Source of the DNA: Azonexus sp.
GTDB taxonomy: Bacteria; Pseudomonadota; Gammaproteobacteria; Burkholderiales; Rhodocyclaceae
Length of the DNA: 63,062 bases
Direction of reading: 5' to 3'
Assembly (NCBI GenBank): GCA_031260295.1
Contig: JAIRKE010000047.1
Span: forward strand, 1 to 63,062
Part shown: piece after piece, positions 9,022 through 17,351 of the stretch
Layout of the letters: every line of letters begins with the position of its first letter
Position numbering within the stretch: position 1 is the stretch's first letter
Notes under the pieces: model-generated
Seen by the model: the letters and a program-made list of their open reading frames with translations, nothing else
Databases searched by the model: none
Told to the model about the DNA's origin: nothing
Program-made: the position numbers and the translations under genes

Positions 9022-9849
9022 ATGTTTGGCAAGTTGGTTCGCTTCATTCGCTCCGGTAACTCGGCATCCACTTCGCAACATCCGCTACTGACCCGGATCG
9101 AAGTCGCCATCGGCAATGGGATCAGTGAGGCCCCGGATTTTGCCGAGCGCCTGCTCCCCGCCACCGAAGCAGCACTTGAGTATTTCGAGCGGCAGATCGC
9201 GGCTATTCCCGGACCGCACACACTCGCCCCCGGCCCATTGTTCGACGGACCCGAGCAAATCAGCCATGCCCTCGGGCGCAGTCTAGCGGTCAAGGAAGCC
9301 ATGAAGGAACTGCCGGCCGACGGTGAAATCCACGCCTTGCTCGGTTTACGCGTGAAAACCGTTAACAATACCCTGCCGTATCTGGCTGATCACACGCTGC
9401 GCAGTCTGGCCGACAGCGCCGATGACTGCCGGGAAAAGCTGTGCTTGGCTGCTTTTGACCGGCTGCTGTGTAATTTCGCCTACCACGTGGAGAAATTGAA
9501 GCGCAAGGATCAGATGGAACGCATCGCCTGGGAATGGGATCTGCAGCACGATACCGCCAAGATGGTGGCAAACGATACACGGCCTCAATCCGCTGCGGCG
9601 ACGAACGAACTCACCCCGAACAGCTTGGTATCGGGGTTGCTGAGTTGGCTCGCCGCACCGGAATGTTTCTTGCGCATGGAAGCCGCCAACGGTGCCAGCA
9701 ACGACAGTCCGGCCGCGACACAGCATATGCCGATGCTGCATTGCAGCGACCGACGGCAATGGCATGTCTGCCTGGTTTCCTTCCCGGCCAGCGAGGCCGC
9801 CGCAGCGTTGCAGCGCGAGACCCACAACCACCGCTACATCCTGATCTGA
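9022..9849 (+). CDS. Conserved-looking hypothetical protein
   Basis: 275 residues, ATG 9022 preceded by CAGGAG. No signal peptide or membrane segment; predominantly helical and charged in the middle, with HVEKLKRKDQMERIAWEWD around residues 155-173. I recognise no domain. Codon use resembles the neighbours, and the start and ribosome site are clean, so I believe it is expressed. It stands alone: mnmC ends 177 bases upstream and metY starts 124 bases downstream. The 8845-9021 gap holds no clear site. A cytoplasmic role is the only inference I would make. Confidence 0.7.
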   Translation: MFGKLVRFIRSGNSASTSQHPLLTRIEVAIGNGISEAPDFAERLLPATEAALEYFERQIAAIPGPHTLAPGPLFDGPEQISHALGRSLAVKEAMKELPADGEIHALLGLRVKTVNNTLPYLADHTLRSLADSADDCREKLCLAAFDRLLCNFAYHVEKLKRKDQMERIAWEWDLQHDTAKMVANDTRPQSAAATNELTPNSLVSGLLSWLAAPECFLRMEAANGASNDSPAATQHMPMLHCSDRRQWHVCLVSFPASEAAAALQRETHNHRYILI

Positions 9850-9973
9850 ACGCAAAGCGCTCGCCAGCCGCTGTTCCCGGGCAGTGCCTCACCCTGACAT
9901 TGCCTGGGGCCGGTGTGTCATGCCCTGCTAAACTTTCGGGTTCATTTCAACAAATAAAGAGAGAGACGCGCGC

Positions 9974-11245
9974 ATGAAGATCGAAACCCTTGCCGTTCAC
10001 GGCGGCTATACGCCCGATCCGACCACCAAGGCGGTAGCCGTTCCCGTCTACCAGACCACCTCCTACGCCTTCGACAGCACTCAGCACGGGGCCGATCTGT
10101 TCGACCTGAAGGTAGCCGGCAACATCTACACACGGATCATGAATCCGACCACCGACGTGCTGGAGAAGCGCGTCGCCGCGATGGAAGGCGGTATCGCCGC
10201 GCTGGCGATGGCCTCCGGCATGGCCGCCATCACTGCCGCGATCCAGACCATCGCCGAGGCCGGCGACAATATCGTCACGTCCAGCACGCTGTACGGCGGC
10301 ACCTATAATCTCTTCGCGCATACCTTGCCGCAGTACGGCATCGAGGTGCGCTTCGCCGATTACCGCGATCCGGGCGGTTTCGAGAAGCTGATCGACGGCA
10401 GAACCAAGGCCGTCTACTGTGAATCAGTCGGCAACCCGCTCGGCAATATCACCGATTTCGAGAAGCTGGCCGAGATCGCCCACCGGCACGGCGTGCCAGT
10501 GATCGTCGACAACACCGTGCCCTCGCCCTACCTATGCCGTCCCTTCGAGTACGGCGCCGACATCGTCGTCCATTCCCTGACCAAGTACCTGGGTGGCCAC
10601 GGCAATTCGCTCGGCGGCATCATCGTCGATAGCGGCAAATTCCCGTGGACCGAGCACAAGGCGAGATTCAAGTGCCTCAACCAGCCGGATGCTTCCTACC
10701 ACGGCGTCGTCTACACCGAGGCGCTCGGCCCGGCCGCCTACATCGGCCGCGCCCGCGTCGTGCCGCTGCGCAACATGGGCGCCGCCATCAGCCCGTTCAA
10801 CGCCTTCCTGATCCTGCAAGGCATCGAGACGCTGGCGCTGCGCATGGATCGTATCTGCGACAACGCGCTGAAAATCGCCCGCTTCCTGCAAGCCCATCCC
10901 CAGGTCGGCTGGGTCAATTACGCCGGCTTGCCCGAGCACAAGGACCACGCGCTGGTGCAGAAGTACATGGGCGGCCGCGCCTCCGGCATCCTCAGCTTCG
11001 GCGTCAAGGGTGGCCGCGCGGCCGGCGGCAGGTTCCAGGACGCGCTGCAACTGGTCACCCGCCTGGTGAACATCGGCGACTGTAAAACGCTCGCCTGCCA
11101 CCCGGCCTCGACCACGCACCGCCAACTGTCGCCGGAGGAACTGGCCAAGGCCGGTGTTTCCGAGGACATGATCCGGCTGTCGGTCGGCATCGAGCACGTC
11201 GACGACCTGATCGCCGATCTCGATCAGGCGCTGAACGCCGCCTGA
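9974..11245 (+). CDS. metY: O-acetylhomoserine sulfhydrylase (PLP-dependent)
   Basis: 423 residues of the Cys/Met-metabolism PLP family. The N-terminus KIETLAVHGGYTPDPTTKAV and the YGGTYNLFAHTLPQYGIEV segment are typical of O-acetylhomoserine (thiol)-lyases. The PLP-binding Lys is in SLTKYLGGHGNSLGG near residue 204. The enzyme makes homocysteine from O-acetylhomoserine and sulfide, a direct sulfhydrylation route to methionine in the cytoplasm. Length is typical of MetY rather than MetB/MetC (about 380-400). The gene is monocistronic and followed by a strong terminator; I see no SAM riboswitch upstream. O-succinylhomoserine as substrate (MetZ) is possible. Confidence 0.92.
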   Translation: MKIETLAVHGGYTPDPTTKAVAVPVYQTTSYAFDSTQHGADLFDLKVAGNIYTRIMNPTTDVLEKRVAAMEGGIAALAMASGMAAITAAIQTIAEAGDNIVTSSTLYGGTYNLFAHTLPQYGIEVRFADYRDPGGFEKLIDGRTKAVYCESVGNPLGNITDFEKLAEIAHRHGVPVIVDNTVPSPYLCRPFEYGADIVVHSLTKYLGGHGNSLGGIIVDSGKFPWTEHKARFKCLNQPDASYHGVVYTEALGPAAYIGRARVVPLRNMGAAISPFNAFLILQGIETLALRMDRICDNALKIARFLQAHPQVGWVNYAGLPEHKDHALVQKYMGGRASGILSFGVKGGRAAGGRFQDALQLVTRLVNIGDCKTLACHPASTTHRQLSPEELAKAGVSEDMIRLSVGIEHVDDLIADLDQALNAA

Positions 11246-11262
11246 GCGAATACCCTCCCCGC

Positions 11263-11291
11263 AAAAAACCCGGCTTCACGCCGGGTTTTTC
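11263..11291 (+). terminator. Rho-independent terminator of metY
   Basis: The stem AACCCGGC / GCCGGGTT closes a short loop and is flanked by A-runs and a T5 tract, so it may work in both directions. It lies 18 bases after the metY stop. Confidence 0.9.
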
Positions 11292-11401
11292 ATTCTGGGT
11301 CGAGGCTCACCACAAAAGTAATGCGGCAAAGCAGGCGTTAAGCAACGGTTAACTTTCCCGCGACCATAATTCGGAGGTCAATTCACTCCCGGGAGCCAAC
11401 G

Positions 11402-11797
11402 ATGCATCGCTTTCTCCTCATTCTTTTGCTTGCCACCTGCGGCCTTGCACAAGCGGAAGCGCCGCGCCAGATCGCGGACACCTATGCCGTTGCGCAAGGC
11501 GATGGTTTCAAAGCCTCCACGACGCGCGGTAGCGAATTCTTTGTCCGCAAGTTTGGCGTATCCGACAAGATGCCGTCCTGTTCCACCTGCCACACCACCA
11601 ATCCAGCCAATACCGGCCAGCACGTGATCACCGGCAAGTCGATCAAGCCCCTGGCGCCAGCCGCCAACCCTAATGGCCTGAGCGATTCGGCCAAGGTCGA
11701 AAAGTGGTTTACCCGCAACTGCAAGGAAGTCACCGGCCGCGCCTGCACTCCCGGCGAGAAGGCCGACTTCATTGCCTATTTGATGGAGGCTCATTGA
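11402..11797 (+). CDS. DUF1924-type monohaem cytochrome c
   Basis: 131 residues with a cleavable signal peptide (about 1-19, ending AQAEA). A single haem c motif, CSTCH, is near residue 60, followed by TTNPANTGQHVITGK. Two more Cys (NCKE and RACTPGEK) may form a disulphide. The length and the Thr-Arg-Gly / CSTCH spacing match the DUF1924 family, small periplasmic cytochromes encoded with a dihaem cytochrome c and a b561. The ribosome site CGGGAG lies just upstream. The next gene starts one base after the stop, so this is the first gene of a three-gene electron-transfer operon. The electron acceptor is unknown. Confidence 0.88.
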   Translation: MHRFLLILLLATCGLAQAEAPRQIADTYAVAQGDGFKASTTRGSEFFVRKFGVSDKMPSCSTCHTTNPANTGQHVITGKSIKPLAPAANPNGLSDSAKVEKWFTRNCKEVTGRACTPGEKADFIAYLMEAH

Positions 11798-11798
11798 A

Positions 11799-12299
11799 AT
11801 GCAGCGTATCGCTCTACTATTGGCTGTGTGCCTGCTGGCGCCGGCTGCCCATGCCGACAAACACAAACAGAAGATCGCCATTCCCATCGATGTTTCGCCT
11901 GCCTATGTAAAGGAATGCGGAGACTGCCATGTGGCCTTTCCGCCGCAGCTTCTCTCCGCCAATGATTGGCAAAGCGTCATGAGCAATCTGGAAAAACATT
12001 ACGGCGACAATGCGGCAATTGCCGATAAGACGCGGCAGGAGATCACCGACTTTCTCGTTCGCAATGCCGATTCAAGGGGTTACTCGGCAGGGGCGAATTC
12101 GACACGCGGGCCGCTGCCGAAGCTGACTGAAACGAACTGGTTCCGACGTGAGCACCGCAAAATAACGAATACGCTGTGGACCGACCCGCAAGTTCGCAGC
12201 GCCAGCAACTGCGGCGCCTGCCACTCGCAGGCCGAACAGGGCAGCTACAGGGAAAGAGAGCTGCGGATGCCGGGGGGCGCTCGCCATGAACACAAGTGA
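11799..12299 (+). CDS. Periplasmic dihaem cytochrome c
   Basis: 166 residues with a signal peptide (about 1-19). Two haem c motifs are visible: CGDCH near residue 40 (ECGDCHVAFPPQLLS) and CGACH near residue 143 (NCGACHSQAEQGSY). The C-terminus is rich in His, Glu and Arg. This is the usual partner of DUF1924 cytochromes and cytochrome b561 and probably relays electrons between the membrane b-type protein and the monohaem cytochrome. Its 3' end overlaps the b561 start by 14 bases. Confidence 0.9.
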   Translation: MQRIALLLAVCLLAPAAHADKHKQKIAIPIDVSPAYVKECGDCHVAFPPQLLSANDWQSVMSNLEKHYGDNAAIADKTRQEITDFLVRNADSRGYSAGANSTRGPLPKLTETNWFRREHRKITNTLWTDPQVRSASNCGACHSQAEQGSYRERELRMPGGARHEHK

Positions 12300-12903
12300 G
12301 CAGCAGGGTTTGGTTTGGGATTTGCCGGTGCGCATTGGCCATTGGCTGCTGGTGGCCTGTTTCGCCACGGCCTGGCTGACCGGCGAAAGCGAGGAACGGC
12401 GCTTGATCCATGTTTATGCGGGCGGCCTCATGCTCGGGGTTGTTTCCTTCCGCCTGCTTTGGGGATTCATCGGTAGCCCCCATGCGCTGTTCGGCGATTT
12501 CGTGCGCGGCCCACGGACCGTAATCGACTATCTCCAGAGCCTGTTCAGCAAGCAGCCCCGACATTTCATCGGCCACAATCCGGCGGGCGGCTGGGCGGTC
12601 ATGGCCTTGCTGACGCTGGTGCTGCTTGGCAGCGTCAGCGGTTGGCTCAACTATCAGGAATTGGGCGGCGAATGGGCAGAGGAGCTACATGAGGCGACAG
12701 CCAATATGCTGCTCGCCGTGGTGGCGGCTCATCTCTGCGGCGTGCTCGTCAGTTGCGCGGTGCATCGGGAAAATCTGGTGCATTCGATGCTGACGGGCAT
12801 GAAGCGCGCCCCTGCGGAGAATGCCATCATCAACGCGCGCCCTGTCGCCGCGCTGATGCTGCTGGTCTGGGCCGTAACGCTGGCCTGGCTGCTCGGCAGA
12901 TAA
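12286..12903 (+). CDS. Cytochrome b561-type membrane protein
   Basis: 205 residues with four hydrophobic helices (about 15-32, 42-62, 98-118 and 143-160) plus a C-terminal helix (about 185-203). Haem-ligand candidates are His in VRIGHWLL (helix 1), IHVYAG, LHEATANML and AAHLCGVL. The PVRIGHW start is characteristic of Ni,Fe-hydrogenase/b561 family cytochromes. It should pass electrons between the quinone pool and the two periplasmic cytochromes encoded just upstream. The 14-base overlap with the preceding gene implies coupled translation. Confidence 0.9.
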   Translation: MNTSEQQGLVWDLPVRIGHWLLVACFATAWLTGESEERRLIHVYAGGLMLGVVSFRLLWGFIGSPHALFGDFVRGPRTVIDYLQSLFSKQPRHFIGHNPAGGWAVMALLTLVLLGSVSGWLNYQELGGEWAEELHEATANMLLAVVAAHLCGVLVSCAVHRENLVHSMLTGMKRAPAENAIINARPVAALMLLVWAVTLAWLLGR

Positions 12904-12932
12904 GCAGTTTCATTCCGGCCATGAAAAACCGT

Positions 12933-13178
12933 TCACGGCCCGGGCCTTCCCTCCTCCTCGGGCGGCAGCACCGGCTGCGGCACGCTCATCGCGTACAGCA
13001 CGCCGGCGCAACAGACGAAGAAGGCGGCGATGGCGAGCAGGCTCGGCGTCCAGGTATCGGCCAGGCCGCGCGTCAGCCATAGCCAGACGAAAAGGCCAAG
13101 CGCCGGCAAGGTAAACAGGCCGCTGACGCAGGCCAGGATCAGGGAAATTTTTTGCCCGGAGTGGCGCGGTTTTCTCAT
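12933..13178 (-). CDS. Small two-helix membrane protein
   Basis: 81 residues from ATG 13178, which overlaps the stop of the upstream secretin-like gene (ATGA). The longer upstream frame is antisense noise. Two hydrophobic helices are visible (about 13-33 and 42-62), with a basic N-terminus (MRKPRHSGQK) and a Pro/Glu-rich tail (VPQPVLPPEEEGRPGP). No family recognised. The overlap makes it the last gene of a zapE / secretin-like / membrane-protein operon. Confidence 0.65.
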   Translation of the reverse strand: MRKPRHSGQKISLILACVSGLFTLPALGLFVWLWLTRGLADTWTPSLLAIAAFFVCCAGVLYAMSVPQPVLPPEEEGRPGP

Positions 13179-13975
13179 TCGACCTCCTCGACTCTCAACC
13201 AGATGGAGCGGTTGTCCCGGGCGGCGGCCGTGCCGACGCTGAATCCTCTCTGTTGCCCGCTGGCCTGGCGGCCCGTGCCGCCGAGTTCGATCCATTCGCC
13301 GAGACGGCCGTCGACCGTGGTGCTCAGGCGCTGCGAGTCGATGCCGCCAGGCTGGCGAAAATCCCGGCGCTCCGCCTGCTGACTGATTTCCAGCGTCACC
13401 CGTTGGCCGTTGACTCGTGGCGTGGCGTAAAAGCCGCTGCCAAGATCGCGGAAGACAACGCTGTCGCTGACCACGGCGCCGCCTGGGCCGACGATGATCT
13501 GACGCAGCGGCACCGCCAGCGAGCGGCCAACGCGGATGAAGGCCTGGCCGCCGTCGACGGTCTGCACCATCTGGCCGGCGCTCTCGTTCCCGGCACTGCG
13601 CGTGTCCCAGACGCTGGCGCGGATTTCGGCTGCGCTACGGCGGCCCAACACCACCTCGCCGCTGCCCTGCGCCCCGCGCGCGCTGTCTTCGCTCTGCCGA
13701 TCGGTGGCAACGCGGATGATCAGCCGCCGCTGCGGCGCGTCGATGGCCGCCAGCGCGCGCTTGATCTCGACCCGGTTGCCGGGCGATGCCCGGAGGAACA
13801 ACTGGTTGTTCATGCCGGTCAGCGTGCCGCCCGGCTCAACCAGCGGCAGCAGCACCGGTAGCACTTCGTCGACGGTCCTGCTGCGCAGTTCGATGATCTC
13901 CATCTGCTGCGCGCCGGCCGCCCCGAACCACAGAGCCAGGAGCAGGATGGACAGGGCCTGCCGCAGGCGGGTCAT
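13175..13975 (-). CDS. Short secretin N-domain-like periplasmic protein
   Basis: 266 residues. ATG 13975 is preferred over ATG 13981 because GAGGAG is correctly spaced six bases upstream. A signal peptide (about 1-22) precedes MEIIELRSRTVDEVLPVLLPLVEPGGTL and an AIDAPQRRLIIRV segment, which is the secretin N1 / NolW short-domain pattern. The pore-forming secretin C-terminal domain of type II/III systems is absent or very reduced; the C-terminal half has only a TVDGGQAFIRVGRS-type barrel signature. The product is probably a periplasmic or outer-membrane accessory rather than a full pore. It is cotranscribed with zapE, 10 bases upstream. Confidence 0.7.
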   Translation of the reverse strand: MTRLRQALSILLLALWFGAAGAQQMEIIELRSRTVDEVLPVLLPLVEPGGTLTGMNNQLFLRASPGNRVEIKRALAAIDAPQRRLIIRVATDRQSEDSARGAQGSGEVVLGRRSAAEIRASVWDTRSAGNESAGQMVQTVDGGQAFIRVGRSLAVPLRQIIVGPGGAVVSDSVVFRDLGSGFYATPRVNGQRVTLEISQQAERRDFRQPGGIDSQRLSTTVDGRLGEWIELGGTGRQASGQQRGFSVGTAAARDNRSIWLRVEEVE

Positions 13976-13985
13976 CGGCATCTCC

Positions 13986-15104
13986 TCACTCGCCCGGCTG
14001 ATGCGGCAAGGCGAGGTATTCGCGCGAATTCATCTCGGTCAACCGCGACACCGTGCGCTTGAACTCGCTGGCCTGAGTGCCTTCGGTATACAGCTCGTCG
14101 GCGGCGCAATCGGCGGTAATGATCAGCTTGACCTTGTGGTCGTAGAAAACATCGACCAGCCAGGTAAAGCGCCGGGCCTCGGAGGCCTGATGCACGGTCA
14201 TCCGGGGAACGTGCGACAGCAAGACCGTGTGATAGTCGCGGGCGATTTCGAGATAGTCGTTCTGCGAACGCGGGCCGCCGCACAGAGTGCGGAAATCGAA
14301 CCAGATCACGTGGTGGCCACGGCGCACGGTGTCGATGTTGCGCCCGAGCACCTCGATGTGCCAGCCCTTCTTGCCGTCCTCGCCAGCCACCAAGCGGAAA
14401 TAGTCGAGCATCTTCTTCTCGGCGGCGGCATCGGCCGGGTGGTGATAAATCTCGACCTGTTCCAGCGCCCGCAGCCGGTAATCGATACCGGCCTCGACCT
14501 CGAACACATCGAGACGCTGCTTGAGCAAGGCGATGGTCGGCAGAAAACTCTCGCGGTGCAGGCCATTCGGGTACAACTGTTCGGGCGGATAATTCGAGGT
14601 CATCACCAGCACCACCCCATTGGCGAACAGGCCTTCCATCAGGCGCCCGAGAATCATCGCGTCGGCGATGTCGGAGACGTGGAACTCGTCGAAGCAGAGC
14701 AGGCGCACTTCCTTGGCCACCTGCTCGGCGACTTTCAGCATCGGGTCGGCTTCGCCCTTGTACTGGTCGAGATCGTTATGAATCCGCTGCATGAAAGCAT
14801 GGAAATGGATGCGCTTCTTGCGCCGGTACGGCACCGATTCGTAGAAGCAATCCATCAGGAAACTCTTGCCGCGCCCAACACCGCCCCAGAAATAAACGCC
14901 GCGCGGCAGCTTCGGCAAGGACAGCAGACGCTTGAAGGTACTGCCGCGATCGACCTTGAAATGCAGAAGATGGGTATACAGCGCCTGTAGCGCATTAGCC
15001 GCCGCCATCTGGGCGGCATCGGCAACATAACCACGCGCTTCGAGCAGGCTCAGGTAGGCATCCAACATACCCTGAGGGGCGACATTCAGTTTTTTGTGGG
15101 GCAT
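13986..15104 (-). CDS. zapE: Cell-division ATPase ZapE (AFG1-like)
   Basis: 372 residues of the AFG1/ZapE AAA-like family. Walker A is GGVGRGKSF near residue 74 and Walker B is LLCFDEFHVSDIADA near residue 134. Further family signatures are MTSNYPPEQLYPNGLHRESFLP and RRFTWLVDVFYDHKVKLI. In E. coli ZapE acts at the constricting Z-ring and is needed under low oxygen or high temperature. The length is typical. No strong ribosome site precedes the chosen start, and an internal Met at residue 13 is an alternative. It heads a minus-strand operon with the secretin-like gene. Confidence 0.92.
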   Translation of the reverse strand: MPHKKLNVAPQGMLDAYLSLLEARGYVADAAQMAAANALQALYTHLLHFKVDRGSTFKRLLSLPKLPRGVYFWGGVGRGKSFLMDCFYESVPYRRKKRIHFHAFMQRIHNDLDQYKGEADPMLKVAEQVAKEVRLLCFDEFHVSDIADAMILGRLMEGLFANGVVLVMTSNYPPEQLYPNGLHRESFLPTIALLKQRLDVFEVEAGIDYRLRALEQVEIYHHPADAAAEKKMLDYFRLVAGEDGKKGWHIEVLGRNIDTVRRGHHVIWFDFRTLCGGPRSQNDYLEIARDYHTVLLSHVPRMTVHQASEARRFTWLVDVFYDHKVKLIITADCAADELYTEGTQASEFKRTVSRLTEMNSREYLALPHQPGE

Positions 15105-15147
15105 CGGGGCGAACCAGTGTCGAGAAAGTACGTATTTGTCAGCAGAT

Positions 15148-15284
15148 GTAGGATGGGTAGAGCGCAGCGAAACCCATCACCACCATGTTCAATAATCCCA
15201 GGCGCTACGGCAGGGGCATCATATCGGCACACCCTCGCCATCGAAAGATAATTGATGGGTTTCGCTACGCTCTACCCATCCTAC
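15148..15284. repeat. MITE-like element with 32-bp terminal inverted repeats
   Basis: The left arm (15148-15179) starts GTAGGATGGGTAGAGCGCAG. The right arm (15253-15284) is its reverse complement with one mismatch. About 73 bases separate them, with no gene of their own. I recall this GTAGGATGGG...CCCATC word as a widespread intergenic repeat in proteobacteria. I see no clear target-site duplication. It abuts the attC-like site of the next unit. Confidence 0.75.
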
Positions 15285-15287
15285 GCG

Positions 15288-15338
15288 GGCTAATCGGCTG
15301 CCACGTAGCAGCAGTCCGGATTGAGCGCAATGTTAGCC
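15288..15338 (-). repeat. attC-like folded site
   Basis: The outer arms GGCTAA (15288-15293) and TTAGCC (15333-15338) pair. Inside, GCTGC (15297-15301) pairs with GCAGC (15308-15312) around a six-base loop, leaving unpaired bases as in a single-stranded attC. The size of 51 bases is at the short end for attC sites. Confidence 0.5.
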
Positions 15339-15767
15339 TTCATTGCGGAGAAAACGCCCTGAAACGGGAGAAAAATAGGCCATAGAAACAGCTATAGCCC
15401 AAAGATAACCTGAGAAATCGCCTAATGCTTGCGACCAACCAGAACTAAGGTTGTAGCCGAGAAGCGGCCAAACGATAAATGGTGTAAACGCCAGCGCCAC
15501 ATTCAAGGGGCGTGCCCATGGTTGAAACATGAACAAACCGTAATAACCAACGACTGACATAGCAATCAGCCAGTAGAAAATAGCAAGGTGAAGGCCACCG
15601 GTCGCTTGGGAAATGGATTCAACCACACTCTCCAAGATACTTTCTTCAGCGATGCGCAGCGGTTCCGGTACTAACCCAGGTGCAAGAAAGGAAACACAAA
15701 TGCTAGCGGTGGCGAAGGCGAACGATAGAAAGATGAGCGTGCGAAAGAGGCGTGGTGTCGGATTCAT
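15333..15767 (-). CDS. Small membrane protein, cassette-borne
   Basis: 144 residues from ATG 15767 (MNPTPRLFRTLIFLSFAF). Four hydrophobic segments are visible: about 9-31, 60-80 (LHLAIFYWLIAMSVVGYYGL), 90-108 and 118-134. The product is probably an inner-membrane protein; I recognise no family. GC is clearly below that of the flanking zapE and lpd genes. The stop TAA is part of the GGCTAAC core of the attC-like site, and the start is three bases after the complementary core, so the gene fills its unit completely, as in integron cassettes. Confidence 0.7.
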   Translation of the reverse strand: MNPTPRLFRTLIFLSFAFATASICVSFLAPGLVPEPLRIAEESILESVVESISQATGGLHLAIFYWLIAMSVVGYYGLFMFQPWARPLNVALAFTPFIVWPLLGYNLSSGWSQALGDFSGYLWAIAVSMAYFSPVSGRFLRNEG

Positions 15768-15788
15768 GATGGCTAACGCAGAATAAAC

Positions 15789-15820
15789 AAAAAGGCGGGT
15801 GCGCACCCGCAACCCGCCTT
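15789..15820 (-). terminator. Rho-independent terminator of lpd
   Basis: The stem GGCGGGT (15794-15800) / ACCCGCC (15812-15818), read on the minus strand, is followed by TTTTT. It ends the sucA-sucB-lpd transcript. Confidence 0.8.
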
Positions 15821-15842
15821 GAATCAATAACGCCCGCGCCGC

Positions 15843-17267
15843 CTAAAAATGCAGCGCCCGCTTGTCGCAGGCCAGCGCCGCTTCATGCACCGCTTCCGAC
15901 AGCGTCGGGTGGGCGTGGCAGATGCGCGCCAGGTCTTCCGATGCGCCGCCGAACTCCATGGCGACGACGGCTTCGGAAATCAACTCGGAAGCATTCGGGC
16001 CGATGATATGCACGCCGAGGATGCAGTCGGTCTTGGCGCAGGCCAGCATCTTGACGAAGCCGGACGGATCGCCCATGCCCAGCGCCCGGCCGTTGGCCAG
16101 GAAGGGGATCTTACCGGCCTTGTAGGCAACGCCTTCAGCTTTCAATTGCTGTTCGCTCTTGCCGACCCAGGCGATTTCCGGCGCCGTGTAGATGACGCCC
16201 GGAACGAGATCGAGGTTGCAGTGCCCGGCTTGGCCGGCGATCAATTCGGCGACCATGACGCCCTCTTCCATCGCCTTGTGCGCCAGCATCGGCCCGCGCA
16301 CCACGTCGCCCACCGCCCAGACGCCCGGCAGGTTGGTGCGGCAATGGCCGTCGACCTCGATCATGCCGCGCTCATTCAACTTGAGGCCGACCGCTTCGGC
16401 ATTCAGCCCGTCGGTATTGGGGATGCGGCCGATCGAGACGATCAGGCGGTCGGCGTCGAGCTTCTCGGCCTTGCCGTCCTTGGACTCGTAGGCGATCGAG
16501 ACGCCTTTCTTGCCGGCCTTGATCTCGCCGATCTTGACGCCGGTCTGGATGGAGAGGCCCTGCTTGGTGAACAGCTTGAGCGCTTCCTTGGCGACATCCT
16601 GGTCGGCGAAGGGCATGAAATCCGGCAGCGCTTCGAGGATGGTCACTTCGGACCCGAGGCGACGCCAGACCGAACCCATTTCCAGGCCGATCACACCGGC
16701 GCCGATGACGGCCAGCTTCTTGGGCACGGATTCCTGATTCAACGCACCTTCGTTGTCCATGACGATTTTCTGGTCGACCGGCACATTGGGCAGGTGGCGT
16801 GGCTTGGAGCCGGTGGCGATGATGACCTGTTTGGCCAGAACTTCCTCGCCGCCGACTTTAACCTTGTAGAACTCGCCATCCTTGCCGACGAAGGAACCGT
16901 GGCCCGGAATCATCGTGACCTTGTTTTTCTTGAACAGACCCTTGATACCGGCGGTCAGTTGGGTGACGACGCCATCCTTGCGCGCCTTCATCACCGGCAC
17001 ATCGATGCTCGGCGCAGAAACCTTGATGCCCTGGCCGGCAAACGTATGGGCGGCTTCCTCGAACAGGTGCGAGGTATGCAGCAGAGCCTTGGACGGAATG
17101 CAGCCGACATTCAGGCAGGTGCCGCCGAGGCGCGGCTCGCCCTTGGGATCGGCATAGGGGTTGGATTCGCAACAGGCGGTGGCAAAACCCAGTTGCGCGG
17201 CGCGAATCGCCGCCACGTAGCCGCCAGGGCCGCCGCCGATCACCAGCACGTCAAATTGCTTGGACAT
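15843..17267 (-). CDS. lpd: Dihydrolipoyl dehydrogenase (E3)
   Basis: 474 residues. An FAD motif ([20 protein letters not shown]) opens the protein. The redox-active disulphide follows in [20 protein letters not shown] (near residues 47-56). The NAD motif is [20 protein letters not shown] and the C-terminal His-Glu pair is in [16 protein letters not shown]3 reoxidises the dihydrolipoyl arm of the 2-oxoglutarate dehydrogenase complex and can serve pyruvate dehydrogenase too. GGAG precedes the start. It is third in sucA-sucB-lpd, separated from sucB by 84 bases that contain a strong stem-loop. Confidence 0.96.
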   Translation of the reverse strand: MSKQFDVLVIGGGPGGYVAAIRAAQLGFATACCESNPYADPKGEPRLGGTCLNVGCIPSKALLHTSHLFEEAAHTFAGQGIKVSAPSIDVPVMKARKDGVVTQLTAGIKGLFKKNKVTMIPGHGSFVGKDGEFYKVKVGGEEVLAKQVIIATGSKPRHLPNVPVDQKIVMDNEGALNQESVPKKLAVIGAGVIGLEMGSVWRRLGSEVTILEALPDFMPFADQDVAKEALKLFTKQGLSIQTGVKIGEIKAGKKGVSIAYESKDGKAEKLDADRLIVSIGRIPNTDGLNAEAVGLKLNERGMIEVDGHCRTNLPGVWAVGDVVRGPMLAHKAMEEGVMVAELIAGQAGHCNLDLVPGVIYTAPEIAWVGKSEQQLKAEGVAYKAGKIPFLANGRALGMGDPSGFVKMLACAKTDCILGVHIIGPNASELISEAVVAMEFGGASEDLARICHAHPTLSEAVHEAALACDKRALHF

Positions 17268-17295
17268 GGGAAACTCCGAGAGTAATTAAGCAAAC

Positions 17296-17329
17296 AGGAT
17301 CGAGCGAAAAGGCTTCTTCGCTCGATCCT
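17296..17329. other. Intercistronic stem-loop between sucB and lpd
   Basis: AGGATCGAGCGAA (17296-17308) pairs perfectly with TTCGCTCGATCCT (17317-17329) around an 8-base loop. There is no U-tract, so it is more likely an mRNA-stabilising or processing element than a full terminator. Confidence 0.65.
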
Positions 17330-17351
17330 GGGCAAGCCGATCCTGGCCGGA

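Larger units (their letters stand above)
15288..15777 (-). mobile_element. Integron-cassette-like unit (single gene)
   Basis: Read on the minus strand, the unit opens with GTTAGCC (complement of 15771-15777), has its ATG three bases later, and closes with GGCTAAC (complement of 15332-15338), whose TAA is the stop codon of the gene. The two cores are exact complements. Beyond them a folded site ends at a second TTAGCC (complement of 15288-15293). Start at the core, stop inside the left attC core, and a terminal hairpin are the standard cassette design. No integrase is nearby. Confidence 0.55.
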
